Part shown: positions 1 to 5,524 of the stretch, one piece after another | Layout: the number at the start of each line of letters is the position of its first letter | How positions within the stretch are numbered: the first letter of the stretch is position 1 | Notes under the pieces: model-generated | What the model was told of the DNA's origin: nothing | The model's database searches: none | The model's input: only the letters and a program-made list of their open reading frames with translations | Program-made: the position numbers and the translations under genes | Source: Deltaproteobacteria bacterium | GTDB lineage: Bacteria; Desulfobacterota_B; Binatia; UBA9968 | Assembly (NCBI GenBank): GCA_027297485.1 | Contig: JAPUHZ010000218.1 | Span: 1 to 5,531 of the forward strand | Direction: 5' to 3' | DNA length: 5,531 nucleotides

Positions 1-240
1 GGCCAGCCCCTCGATGGTAGTGATCTCTTTATCCTGACATGCAACGGCAAGGGTGAGGCAGGAACTCACCAGGCGCTCGTCCACAATAACGCTACAGGCG
101 CCGCACACCCCGATGCTGCAGCCTTCTTTGGTCCCGGTTAACCCGATGTCGTCGCGCAGAGCCTGCAGGAGAAGTCGGTTCGGCTCTATCTCGATATCGT
201 GCTCTTCTCCGTTGACACTGAGTGCGATATGTCTTTTCAT
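1..240 (-). CDS. CoxS/XdhC-like [2Fe-2S] subunit of a molybdenum hydroxylase, partial
   Basis: This is the N-terminal 80 residues of a small iron-sulfur subunit of the xanthine dehydrogenase / aerobic CO dehydrogenase / 4-hydroxybenzoyl-CoA reductase family; the 3' part lies beyond base 1. Family members are about 150-170 residues: an N-terminal plant-ferredoxin-like domain and a C-terminal helical domain that binds a second [2Fe-2S] cluster. They pass electrons from the molybdopterin subunit to FAD or another acceptor. The sequence shows the ferredoxin-type motif TGTKEGCSIGVCGACSV, with cysteines at residues 41, 46, 49 and 61 (C-x4-C-x2-C-x11-C). The start at base 240 is supported by a GGAG ribosome-binding site seven bases upstream and by the MKRHIALSVNGEE opening typical of the family. 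It lies 4 bases after the UbiD stop codon, so the two are probably translationally coupled. Which hydroxylase it serves (CO, nicotinate, hydroxybenzoyl-CoA or another) cannot be told, because the large and FAD subunit genes are outside the window. Confidence 0.9.
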   Translation of the reverse strand, partial: MKRHIALSVNGEEHDIEIEPNRLLLQALRDDIGLTGTKEGCSIGVCGACSVIVDERLVSSCLTLAVACQDKEITTIEGLA

Positions 241-244
241 ATAT

Positions 245-1900
245 TTACTCCGCCCTACCCGAATGGGTGCGTCCCCATTTCTCTCTCATCGACCCAAGCG
301 TCTCGCCTTCGCCCACCTGAACCCTGGTGCTTCGCAATTTTTTCCCTACCTTGTCATATTCACCTTGGGCCGCAAGCCTGGCCTCATTGTCCAGCTCCTC
401 AGGCCATAACCCCAAAAGGTAGCCGTGCCACGGTTGCTGCGGCTCCAGCTTGGGCAGACCGAGCTCCTCCCAAATTTCTCTCGCCCTTTCCATGTATTCC
501 TTTTTCGGAAGCGATAGAGGAGGGAAGTCTGCCTTGCGCGTTGCATCGATCAGGAGAGAGGACTCGGAGTTATCGTAACGACTCGACGGGTGAGTTGCCA
601 CCATGCCGATCGGGGTGGCGCCAAAAGGGCGGTTGCCGACAATCTTGATGTCCTTATGGGGCTGGGACCGGTGGGTGATCGCCCAGGTCACTGCAACGGG
701 ATCATGAGGGTTAATATCTTCATCCACGGCAACGACGAATTTTCCCACCCGGTCGCCATAATCCAAGAGGGCATCCATCGCTCCCCACGGATCCTGGTCG
801 TCTCTCTTTTTCATTCTCAGAACTACATAGGGGCGTAGGTTGACCAACGGCTCCATTAGGGAGACCTCAAGCACGCTTGGAAACCCTTTTTGTTTGAGGA
901 AACGGTGGATGAGAGTGGCCATTCCCATCGCCTTGATCTTAGAGCTCTCGCTCGGTGTCACCTGACTGATGATCGATACCCATATGGGATTTTTTCTGTG
1001 GGTGATGCAGGTGAGTTCAAAGACCCCGCTCAGCGTCCTTGGGTCCACATAGCCCATGGACTCGCCAAACGGCCCCTCCTCCTCCAGAAAGCTCGTCGGG
1101 ATGATCCCCTCGAAAACGACCTCGGCGGTCGCGGGGACCTCAAGATCTACCGTCTGGCATTTGACGAGCTTAATCGGCTCTCCTACCAGACCTCCGGCCA
1201 AGGCCAACTCATCCATGGTCGGTGGGACCTTCTGGGTGGCGGTGTAGGAAACAGCAGGCACTGTGCCCACGGCAACTGCCACTTCGAGAGGAATGCCCTT
1301 TTTTCTGCACTTCTCCCAGTGGCGGGAGAGATCCTGCGGTGTCCCGGACATAATGCCGCTCAATCCCGGTTCTTTGATTAATCCCCGGTAATTGCCCACG
1401 TTCCTCTTCCCGGTCTCCGGGTCCTTGGTGATCCAATGGCCGGCTGTAATGTAAGGACCATTGTCAAAACCGGGGGTTGAGATGGGGATAGGAAACTCAT
1501 TGAAGCCGCCGTGACTTAAGAGATTTTGCCCTTTGTGGATCTCTTCGGTAACCGAGCCGTGGCTTACGATCTCAGGCTCCAGGGTGTGGTCCATGGCATA
1601 GATCCACCGGTCCGCCACTTCTTCGGGTTTGCATCTTAGACCCAGGCAATAGATGGCGGCCGAGCCCGCAAGTCCGGCGACGAGCACGGAGCCATGATAC
1701 TTTCTCTTCTTGGAATCCGTGACATTTTCAAAGAGGAAGGCCTTTCGCGCTTCCTCCTTTAACCCTCTGAACTGCCAGCGGACTAAAGGATGGAGCTCGG
1801 TGTCCTTGTTGATCTCTTTGCTGATGCGCAGGAGTTTTCCATTCTCCTCCAGGGCTGCGACCAGTTCGCGTAAATCATTATAAGGTTCCGCAAATTTCAT
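245..1900 (-). CDS. UbiD-family prenylated-FMN-type (de)carboxylase
   Basis: 551-residue cytoplasmic enzyme of the UbiD/Fdc1 family, which reversibly decarboxylates aromatic, heteroaromatic or alpha,beta-unsaturated acids using prenylated FMN made by UbiX (no ubiX in the window). Family landmarks are in order: the NVGNYR block at 167-172 (Asn metal/phosphate ligand and catalytic Arg, equivalent to Fdc1 N168 and R173), E231 in MDELALAG (equivalent to metal ligand E233), VDLEVPATAEVVFEG at about 251-265, and EGPFGE at 275-280 (E275 and E280, equivalent to catalytic E277 and E282). The third metal ligand, His191 in Fdc1, aligns with Asp190 in TPQDLSRHW, an unusual feature. The C-terminal tail (WHGYLLGLWPEE, about residues 491-502, and beyond) resembles tails I recall in some catabolic UbiD homologues and argues against a housekeeping ubiquinone role. 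The start has an AGGA site 8 bases upstream. The downstream [2Fe-2S] subunit gene suggests a catabolic pathway, but the substrate is unknown. Confidence 0.93.
   Translation of the reverse strand: MKFAEPYNDLRELVAALEENGKLLRISKEINKDTELHPLVRWQFRGLKEEARKAFLFENVTDSKKRKYHGSVLVAGLAGSAAIYCLGLRCKPEEVADRWIYAMDHTLEPEIVSHGSVTEEIHKGQNLLSHGGFNEFPIPISTPGFDNGPYITAGHWITKDPETGKRNVGNYRGLIKEPGLSGIMSGTPQDLSRHWEKCRKKGIPLEVAVAVGTVPAVSYTATQKVPPTMDELALAGGLVGEPIKLVKCQTVDLEVPATAEVVFEGIIPTSFLEEEGPFGESMGYVDPRTLSGVFELTCITHRKNPIWVSIISQVTPSESSKIKAMGMATLIHRFLKQKGFPSVLEVSLMEPLVNLRPYVVLRMKKRDDQDPWGAMDALLDYGDRVGKFVVAVDEDINPHDPVAVTWAITHRSQPHKDIKIVGNRPFGATPIGMVATHPSSRYDNSESSLLIDATRKADFPPLSLPKKEYMERAREIWEELGLPKLEPQQPWHGYLLGLWPEELDNEARLAAQGEYDKVGKKLRSTRVQVGEGETLGSMREKWGRTHSGRAE
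248..251 (-). promoter_or_regulatory. Shine-Dalgarno site of the [2Fe-2S] subunit gene
   Basis: GGAG on the minus strand, seven bases before the ATG at base 240. It lies inside the last codons of the UbiD gene, so ribosomes finishing UbiD can restart on the next gene. It fixes the start of the partial CoxS-like gene. Confidence 0.7.
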
Positions 1901-1920
1901 AGGCTGAGTCCTACGGTGGT

Positions 1921-1949
1921 TCTGTATGTCTTTTTACTATTTTTCGCAA
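1921..1949 (-). promoter_or_regulatory. Weak candidate promoter of the UbiD gene
   Basis: On the minus strand, TTGCGA (bases 1949-1944) and TACAGA (1926-1921) are separated by 17 bases and lie about 20 bases before the UbiD start codon. The -35 matches 4 of 6 and the -10 only 3 of 6 consensus positions, so this is tentative. The -35 overlaps the left half of an inverted repeat. I saw no convincing sigma-70 promoter for cysS in the same gap. Confidence 0.25.
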
Positions 1950-1977
1950 GTGGTCTGCTTCTTATCTCGCTTGCAAA
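1943..1977. repeat. Short inverted repeat in the divergent intergenic region
   Basis: TTCGCAAG (1943-1950) and CTTGCAAA (1970-1977) form a dyad matching at 7 of 8 positions, with 19 bases between the arms. It sits between the divergent UbiD and cysS genes and overlaps the tentative UbiD -35 box, a position suited to an operator. The arms are short and AT-rich, so chance is possible. Confidence 0.3.
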
Positions 1978-1998
1978 TTAGGCCCTGATGCGTAAGAT

Positions 1999-2005
1999 GG
2001 AGGAG
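1999..2005 (+). promoter_or_regulatory. Ribosome-binding site of cysS, unusually distant
   Basis: GGAGGAG is a near-perfect Shine-Dalgarno sequence, but 12 bases separate it from the homology-supported ATG at 2018, longer than the common 5-9. It lies downstream of the alternative ATG at 1988, so it cannot serve that codon. This favours 2018 as the main start. Confidence 0.5.
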
Positions 2006-2017
2006 CATTCGGTTTTT

Positions 2018-3430
2018 ATGGGCCTTAAGATTTACAATACCCTATCAAGGAAAAAAGAGAGCTTTGTCCCCTTAAAGGAAGGGGAGGTACGGATGTATGT
2101 CTGCGGGGTCACGGTCTATGATTCCTCCCATGTGGGCCATGCTCGTGCCCTTTTGACCTTTGACGTTGTTTACCGCTATCTCAAGTTTTTGGGTTACCAG
2201 GTTGTCTTTGTGCGCAACTTCACTGACCTGGACGATAAAATCATTCAGCGGGCCAGAGAGGAAGAAACCACCTCAGAGGTCATCGCCGAGAGGTATATCC
2301 AGGAATTCAATCGGGACAGCACTGCCTTGGGGCTCCTTTCTCCCACTCACGAGCCCAAGGCCACAGAACACATCCCCGAGATTATCACGCTGATCCGGCA
2401 GCTCGAGGAAAAAGGTGTGGCTTACCGGGTCAATGGTGATGTTTTTTTCCAGGTTGATCATTTTCCCGGGTACGGGAAACTCTCGGGGCGAAGGATCGAG
2501 GAGCTTGAGGCCGGGGCCAGAGTTGAGATAGACGAGCGCAAGAGGCACCCTGTGGATTTTGCCCTCTGGAAGGGAAGTAAGGAGGGAGAACCGTTTTGGG
2601 AAAGCCCATGGGGCAAGGGGAGGCCTGGATGGCACATAGAGTGCTCAGCTATGAGCACCAAGTATCTTGGACAACCCTTTGATATCCATGGAGGAGGAAG
2701 AGATTTAGTTTTCCCTCACCATGAGAACGAAATCGCCCAGTCCGAAGCCGCCCTCGATCTCCCTTTTGCACGCTATTGGATACATAATGGGTTTCTTTAT
2801 ATCGATAAGGAGAAGATGTCGAAATCTCAAGGGAATAGTTATAGTATTCAGAACATATTGGATCGCTATGAGGCGGCCACCCTACGTCACTATCTCCTCG
2901 CCAGCCATTATCGGAGCCCGATAGATTTTTCCGAACAAGGCTTGGAAGAGGCCGAGAAAAGTATGGAACGGATTTATGAAACGATAGACCGACTGGACCA
3001 CTCTCTCCCTTTAAACAACGAGATGGAGCCAGAGGCAAAATTCCTAGATGCGTTTCGCCAGGAGATGGACGACGATTTCAATACCCCTAGGGTGATGGCG
3101 CTTATCTTCGAGGAAATCCGTTCTTTGAACCGTATGATGGATAAAGGTAAAACCGAAGGCCTATACCCACGAGCGGTTGCCTTGAAGACCGCGGGAGAGG
3201 TCCTGGGCTTGTTGCAAGGGAGGCCCGAAGAGTTTCTCAGAAGAAAAAGGGAACGCTGGATTGAAAGGCAGGGGCTCTCCCAGGAAGCGATCGAAGAGTT
3301 GATCGGAAGAAGAGAACGAGCGCGAACTGAAAAACAGTGGCAGGAGGCAGACCGGATTCGCGCAGGGTTACAAGAAAAGGGTATTATTTTGGAAGATACC
3401 CCTGGAGGGACTATATGGAAAGCGAGATAA
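2018..3430 (+). CDS. cysS: Cysteinyl-tRNA synthetase
   Basis: Class I aminoacyl-tRNA synthetase that charges tRNA-Cys with cysteine using ATP in the cytoplasm; 470 residues from this start, close to the usual 460-480. The N-terminal MGLKIYNTLSRKK is the classic opening. The HIGH-type motif is HVGH (38-41). The four zinc ligands that select cysteine are present at C29, C209 (GWHIECS), H234 and E238 (FPHHENE), at almost the same numbers as in the E. coli enzyme. The KMSKS loop is intact at 266-270. The C-terminus has the helical anticodon-recognition region and ends in TPGGTIWKAR, as in other bacterial CysRS. An in-frame ATG at 1988 would add ten residues (MRKMEEHSVF) that homologues lack. I prefer 2018, although its GGAGGAG site (1999-2005) sits 12 bases away, rather far. 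The 3' end overlaps the LysM gene by 16 bases, so they are likely co-transcribed. Confidence 0.97.
   Translation: MGLKIYNTLSRKKESFVPLKEGEVRMYVCGVTVYDSSHVGHARALLTFDVVYRYLKFLGYQVVFVRNFTDLDDKIIQRAREEETTSEVIAERYIQEFNRDSTALGLLSPTHEPKATEHIPEIITLIRQLEEKGVAYRVNGDVFFQVDHFPGYGKLSGRRIEELEAGARVEIDERKRHPVDFALWKGSKEGEPFWESPWGKGRPGWHIECSAMSTKYLGQPFDIHGGGRDLVFPHHENEIAQSEAALDLPFARYWIHNGFLYIDKEKMSKSQGNSYSIQNILDRYEAATLRHYLLASHYRSPIDFSEQGLEEAEKSMERIYETIDRLDHSLPLNNEMEPEAKFLDAFRQEMDDDFNTPRVMALIFEEIRSLNRMMDKGKTEGLYPRAVALKTAGEVLGLLQGRPEEFLRRKRERWIERQGLSQEAIEELIGRRERARTEKQWQEADRIRAGLQEKGIILEDTPGGTIWKAR
3404..3409 (+). promoter_or_regulatory. Shine-Dalgarno site of the LysM gene inside cysS
   Basis: GGAGGG lies five bases before the ATG at 3415, within the codons for the conserved C-terminal TPGG of CysRS. 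It decides the start of the LysM gene against the upstream in-frame ATG at 3337, which would add 26 residues of non-signal sequence in front of the signal peptide. Confidence 0.75.
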
Positions 3431-5160
3431 AACTTATTCCTTCAACTGAGCTTTTAGTCTTGCTTCTGATCCTGTTGTTGGGTATCTCCTTTCCGGCCCT
3501 CAGCACCGCCCAAGAACAACGTACAGGCGTCCGACAAGAAGAACCGGCACAGTTGAGGCTGCGCAAGACATTAAGGACGCGTAAGTATCAAGGGAAATTG
3601 GTTGAGGGGGAAGAAAGGATAATCAACCCAGGCGACTCTTTGTGGCGAATTCTCATCCAGGAGAAGGGTCTGTCAGAGAAACGCTTCCACCGTTATCTAT
3701 TCGTGATCGGATCTCTGAATCCTCATCTCAAGGTGCCTGATATCCTGCGGGTAGGAGAAATTATTTTTATCCCGATCCGGCCGGACGAGATTCTAGGCAT
3801 AGAGATTTCCTCGGGCAAGGCGAAACCGAGGGTGTATAGAGTTAGGCGCGGGGATAACCTTTATAAAATCCTTTGGAAACGGTTCGGAATTCGGGGAAAG
3901 GAGAAGACCCAAAGCACCTTTAGCCAGGTAAAGAAGCTCAATCCGAACAAGACAAATTGGAACATTCTTTTTATCGGCGAGGCACTCCTCTTTCCCGGGC
4001 AAGGGTGGACCCCGAGGGTAGCTGCCGGAAAGCTAAAGAAACCCAAACCAAAGGAATTCACATCGGAGATTATCGGATTGGATTATGGAGAGAAGCTTTT
4101 GGTCAGGGAAAATCTCTATCTTTTGGAGCGGGTAATGGGGGCTTTAGGAAATGAAACGCTTCACGGAGGAGAGGAATTGGTCGCTCTTCAGGAAGGGACC
4201 ATCCGCATCGACCGAGGTTCTTATCCAATTATTTACAATCCGAAAATGGCGCAAAGGGTGATGCTCGACGTGGAGGGCCAGATACCCTCCTCTCTCCGGA
4301 CTCAAATGGAAGCGGAAAGTTCCGCCATCCCCGTTGTCTCATTGAAAAAAGGCGTCTCCCTGCACGAGGCTGTAACCAGCCTCCTTTCCCGTTTGGGCTT
4401 TCAATCTCTGCCAGCTGAGCGACCCGTTGTGATTCAGGACAGGGGAGTACGCCTCCAGGTGAAGGGGGAGTGGATGGTTACCACCCCGGAGGAGATGAGC
4501 GGAAGACAGGAGATTTTTATTATCAGTCTGACCGATGTCGCCGGTAAGACGCCTGATTACCTCAGAGACTATTTCTCTTTCAAAGGAATGAACTTAAAAG
4601 ATATTCTTCTTTCGCCTTCTTCTCCCTCTCCCATTTCCATTTCGTTGAGAAGCGGCGGGCAGAGGGAAGAGAGCCGGATCGAGAGGTGGCCGGCAGACAA
4701 GAGCGCCTTGGTGGATGCTTTTCTTAAAAGCTACCAGATCCCTTTTTCAGCCGATCACCAGCTCTTGGTTTCCCTACGGGAAGGAATCCGGCTGGAGACC
4801 AAGGTGGACAGGTTTTTTGAGTTTGGGGGTAAAAAAGTTGCTCTCCTTTTCCATCCGGTTGGGAAAGAGCTGAAAAGGGCGTTACAAGAGAGGGAGGGTG
4901 TAAGAGCCATCGAGCTGGATCCTCAATCTCTTTCCTCCCGTGAACTGATCTCGAGTCTTTTAGAGGCCATTGGAGAGGGAACGGCTTATCGAGAGCACCG
5001 TTTTTCTGCAATCGAAGGTGGAGCCAAGAATAAGGTGGTCCTCACTGTCTCAGGATTTGTCTTGCCCAATCGGAAACTGTTTCTTACCGACCGTGAGATT
5101 CCGAACGATCTTGAGCAATTCTTTTCCGAAAAAGGGCTCAGAATCGTCTACTTCCGTTAA
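3415..5160 (+). CDS. Exported protein with two LysM domains and a duplicated unknown C-terminal module
   Basis: 581 residues. The first 32 look like a Sec signal peptide: a hydrophobic core (LLVLLLILLLGI, about 13-24) and a likely cleavage after LSTA before QEQ. There is no lipobox, so the mature protein should be periplasmic or secreted. A basic linker (about 45-62) leads to LysM 1 (about 69-120, with GDSLW at 73-77 and closing GEIIFIP) and LysM 2 (about 139-195, with GDNLY at 146-150 and closing GEALLFPG). LysM domains usually bind the glycan backbone of peptidoglycan. Residues 232-581 match no family I recognise and appear to be two diverged copies of one module of about 150-170 residues. 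No catalytic peptidase, amidase or transglycosylase motif is visible, so a cell-wall-bound structural or binding role is inference. The start at 3415 has a strong ribosome site and overlaps cysS by 16 bases. A tRNA promoter starts 3 bases after the stop codon. Confidence 0.9.
   Translation: MESEIKLIPSTELLVLLLILLLGISFPALSTAQEQRTGVRQEEPAQLRLRKTLRTRKYQGKLVEGEERIINPGDSLWRILIQEKGLSEKRFHRYLFVIGSLNPHLKVPDILRVGEIIFIPIRPDEILGIEISSGKAKPRVYRVRRGDNLYKILWKRFGIRGKEKTQSTFSQVKKLNPNKTNWNILFIGEALLFPGQGWTPRVAAGKLKKPKPKEFTSEIIGLDYGEKLLVRENLYLLERVMGALGNETLHGGEELVALQEGTIRIDRGSYPIIYNPKMAQRVMLDVEGQIPSSLRTQMEAESSAIPVVSLKKGVSLHEAVTSLLSRLGFQSLPAERPVVIQDRGVRLQVKGEWMVTTPEEMSGRQEIFIISLTDVAGKTPDYLRDYFSFKGMNLKDILLSPSSPSPISISLRSGGQREESRIERWPADKSALVDAFLKSYQIPFSADHQLLVSLREGIRLETKVDRFFEFGGKKVALLFHPVGKELKRALQEREGVRAIELDPQSLSSRELISSLLEAIGEGTAYREHRFSAIEGGAKNKVVLTVSGFVLPNRKLFLTDREIPNDLEQFFSEKGLRIVYFR
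4108..4608 (+). repeat. Module copy A in the LysM protein (residues about 232-398)
   Basis: This segment aligns by eye with residues 428-581 of the same protein. Shared anchors are LVALQEGTIRI versus LVSLREGIRLE, HEAVTSLLSRLG versus SRELISSLLEAIG, VRLQVKGEWMV versus VVLTVSGFVL, and PDYLRDYFSFKG versus PNDLEQFFSEKG. The anchors occur in the same order with similar spacing. Divergence is high, so this is a protein-level repeat and not a recent DNA duplication. Confidence 0.55.
4696..5157 (+). repeat. Module copy B in the LysM protein (residues about 428-581)
   Basis: Second copy of the putative module, ending at the C-terminus. It follows copy A after a low-complexity, serine/proline-rich linker (residues about 399-427, including PSSPSPISIS), which suggests two independently folded domains. 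Confidence 0.55.
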
Positions 5161-5163
5161 CGG

Positions 5164-5192
5164 TTGACGTGCCGGGTCATGTGTCCTATGAA
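5164..5192 (+). promoter_or_regulatory. Probable sigma-70-type promoter of the tRNA-Arg gene
   Basis: TTGACG (5164-5169) and TATGAA (5187-5192) are separated by exactly 17 bases; they match the consensus at 5 of 6 and 4 of 6 positions. Transcription would start around 5199-5201, at or just before the mature tRNA 5' end at 5202. The -35 box lies 3 bases after the stop codon of the LysM gene, so the tRNA can be expressed independently of the cysS operon. Confidence 0.6.
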
Positions 5193-5201
5193 GGTTCATG
5201 C

Positions 5202-5278
5202 GCGCCCGTAGCTCAGTTGGATAGAGCGGCAGGCTTCGAACCTGAAGGTCGGGGGTTCGAGTCCCTCCGGGCGCGCCA
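5202..5278 (+). tRNA. tRNA-Arg (anticodon UCG)
   Basis: A full 77-base cloverleaf can be drawn. The acceptor stem is GCGCCCG (5202-5208) with CGGGCGC (5268-5274), seven perfect pairs. The D stem is GCTC/GAGC around AGTTGGATA. The anticodon loop is CTTCGAA with anticodon TCG at 5236-5238, reading CGA and probably other CGN arginine codons. The variable loop is AGGTC. The T stem is GGGGG/CCCTC with one G-U pair around TTCGAGT. The discriminator is G5275, followed by an encoded CCA (5276-5278). A20 in the D loop and C35 are the arginine identity elements known from E. coli. One oddity is the first pair of the anticodon stem (27-43), which is a G-A mismatch (bases 5229 and 5245). No clear intrinsic terminator follows. 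Confidence 0.96.
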
Positions 5279-5338
5279 GATATCCCAGGCACCCATGCAT
5301 TGTCCGCCCCTTTATCCCTCTAATTCGTTACCATTATC
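5279..5338. other. Spacer after tRNA-Arg, nothing recognised
   Basis: Sixty bases of non-coding sequence follow the tRNA. I see no reading frame of note, no GC-rich stem followed by a T run that would make a terminator, and no repeated copy of the tRNA 3' end that would mark an integrated element. Confidence 0.5.
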
Positions 5339-5368
5339 TTGAAAGTCGGGGCGTTAACCCGTTCTAAT
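5339..5368 (+). promoter_or_regulatory. Candidate promoter ahead of the structured element
   Basis: TTGAAA (5339-5344) and TCTAAT (5363-5368) are 18 bases apart and each match the sigma-70 consensus at 5 of 6 positions. The predicted start would fall near 5375, a few bases before the long inverted repeat. The spacer contains a small dyad, CGGG/CCCG (5347-5350 and 5358-5361), that could be an operator. No experimental support exists and AT-rich DNA often gives such matches. Confidence 0.4.
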
Positions 5369-5379
5369 ACAAACGTATT
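5366..5379 (+). repeat. Small AT-rich hairpin between tRNA-Arg and the structured element
   Basis: AATAC (5366-5370) and GTATT (5375-5379) pair perfectly around a four-base loop, AAAC, and a T-rich stretch follows. The stem has only one G-C pair, so it would be a poor intrinsic terminator. It overlaps the -10 end of the candidate promoter. Confidence 0.3.
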
Positions 5380-5386
5380 TAATTTG

Positions 5387-5524
5387 TTACATTGAGGCTA
5401 TTCCGAGGGGAAGGAGACTGAAGGACGAGGGAACCGAACGTGAGGCTTGGTGCAGGCCCAAACGGTAGGAATAATCGCCCCCATTTCCCTCGGCCTGAAG
5501 GCTCCTTCCACCGAGGAAATGTAA
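5387..5524 (+). ncRNA. Candidate structured RNA / long imperfect inverted repeat, class unknown
   Basis: This non-coding stretch can fold into a long hairpin. Pairings seen are 5401-5404 with 5515-5518, 5407-5408 with 5511-5512, 5409-5416 with 5502-5509 (8 perfect pairs), 5418-5419 with 5499-5500, 5422-5424 with 5494-5496, and 5426-5433 with 5485-5492 (8 perfect pairs). A5510 is a single bulge. All six internal mismatches are G-A oppositions; four of them form two tandem GA/AG motifs (5405-5406 with 5513-5514, and 5420-5421 with 5497-5498). The apical part can add GGCTT/AGGCC (5444-5448 with 5454-5458) inside CCG/CGG (5434-5436 with 5463-5465). An outer pair, TTACATT/AATGTAA (5387-5393 with 5518-5524), flanks it, with its last base (5518) shared. 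The orientation is assumed from the candidate promoter at 5339-5368. It could be a leader of an off-window gene, a small RNA, or a palindromic mobile repeat; I do not recognise the class. Confidence 0.45.

Noticed and set aside
890..1381. 163-codon plus-strand reading frame opposite the UbiD gene
   Set aside because: It lies antisense to conserved UbiD motifs and resembles no family. It is a shadow of the minus-strand gene, as are the other plus-strand frames at 53-838.
1988..2017. Upstream ATG that would extend CysRS by 10 residues
   Set aside because: Homologues begin at MGLKIYNTL, and the strong GGAGGAG site lies downstream of this ATG. It remains possible, with a weak AGG upstream.
3337..3414. 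Upstream ATG that would extend the LysM protein by 26 residues
   Set aside because: The extension is charged and would bury the signal peptide. The ATG at 3415 has a strong, well-spaced ribosome site and a typical signal sequence.
5050..5292. Minus-strand reading frame of 80 codons containing GGTRTPDLQVRSLPLYPTELR
   Set aside because: It is the antisense of tRNA-Arg. This peptide pattern is a well-known false protein annotation produced by reading tRNA genes backwards, and the rest overlaps the LysM gene.
5417..5434. Hammerhead-like CUGAAGGA and GGAAC segments
   Set aside because: The core needs CUGANGA followed by a GAAA box in a three-way junction. Here the first box has an extra G and the segments fall within one continuous stem.
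5423..5440. Resemblance of GGACGAGGGAACCGAAC to the ydaO (c-di-AMP) riboswitch block ACGGAGGAACC
   Set aside because: The other conserved ydaO blocks (GCCGAAUCC, the GGGGU-AAUC type and GACAGCUAACUCCG) are absent, and the long closing stem does not fit that fold.
5387..5524. 4.5S SRP RNA or 6S RNA
   Set aside because: The SRP tetraloop region and its conserved GUCAGGUCCGGAAGGAAGCAG block are missing on both strands. 6S RNA is about 180 bases with a large central bubble, whereas this element closes within about 120-138 bases.
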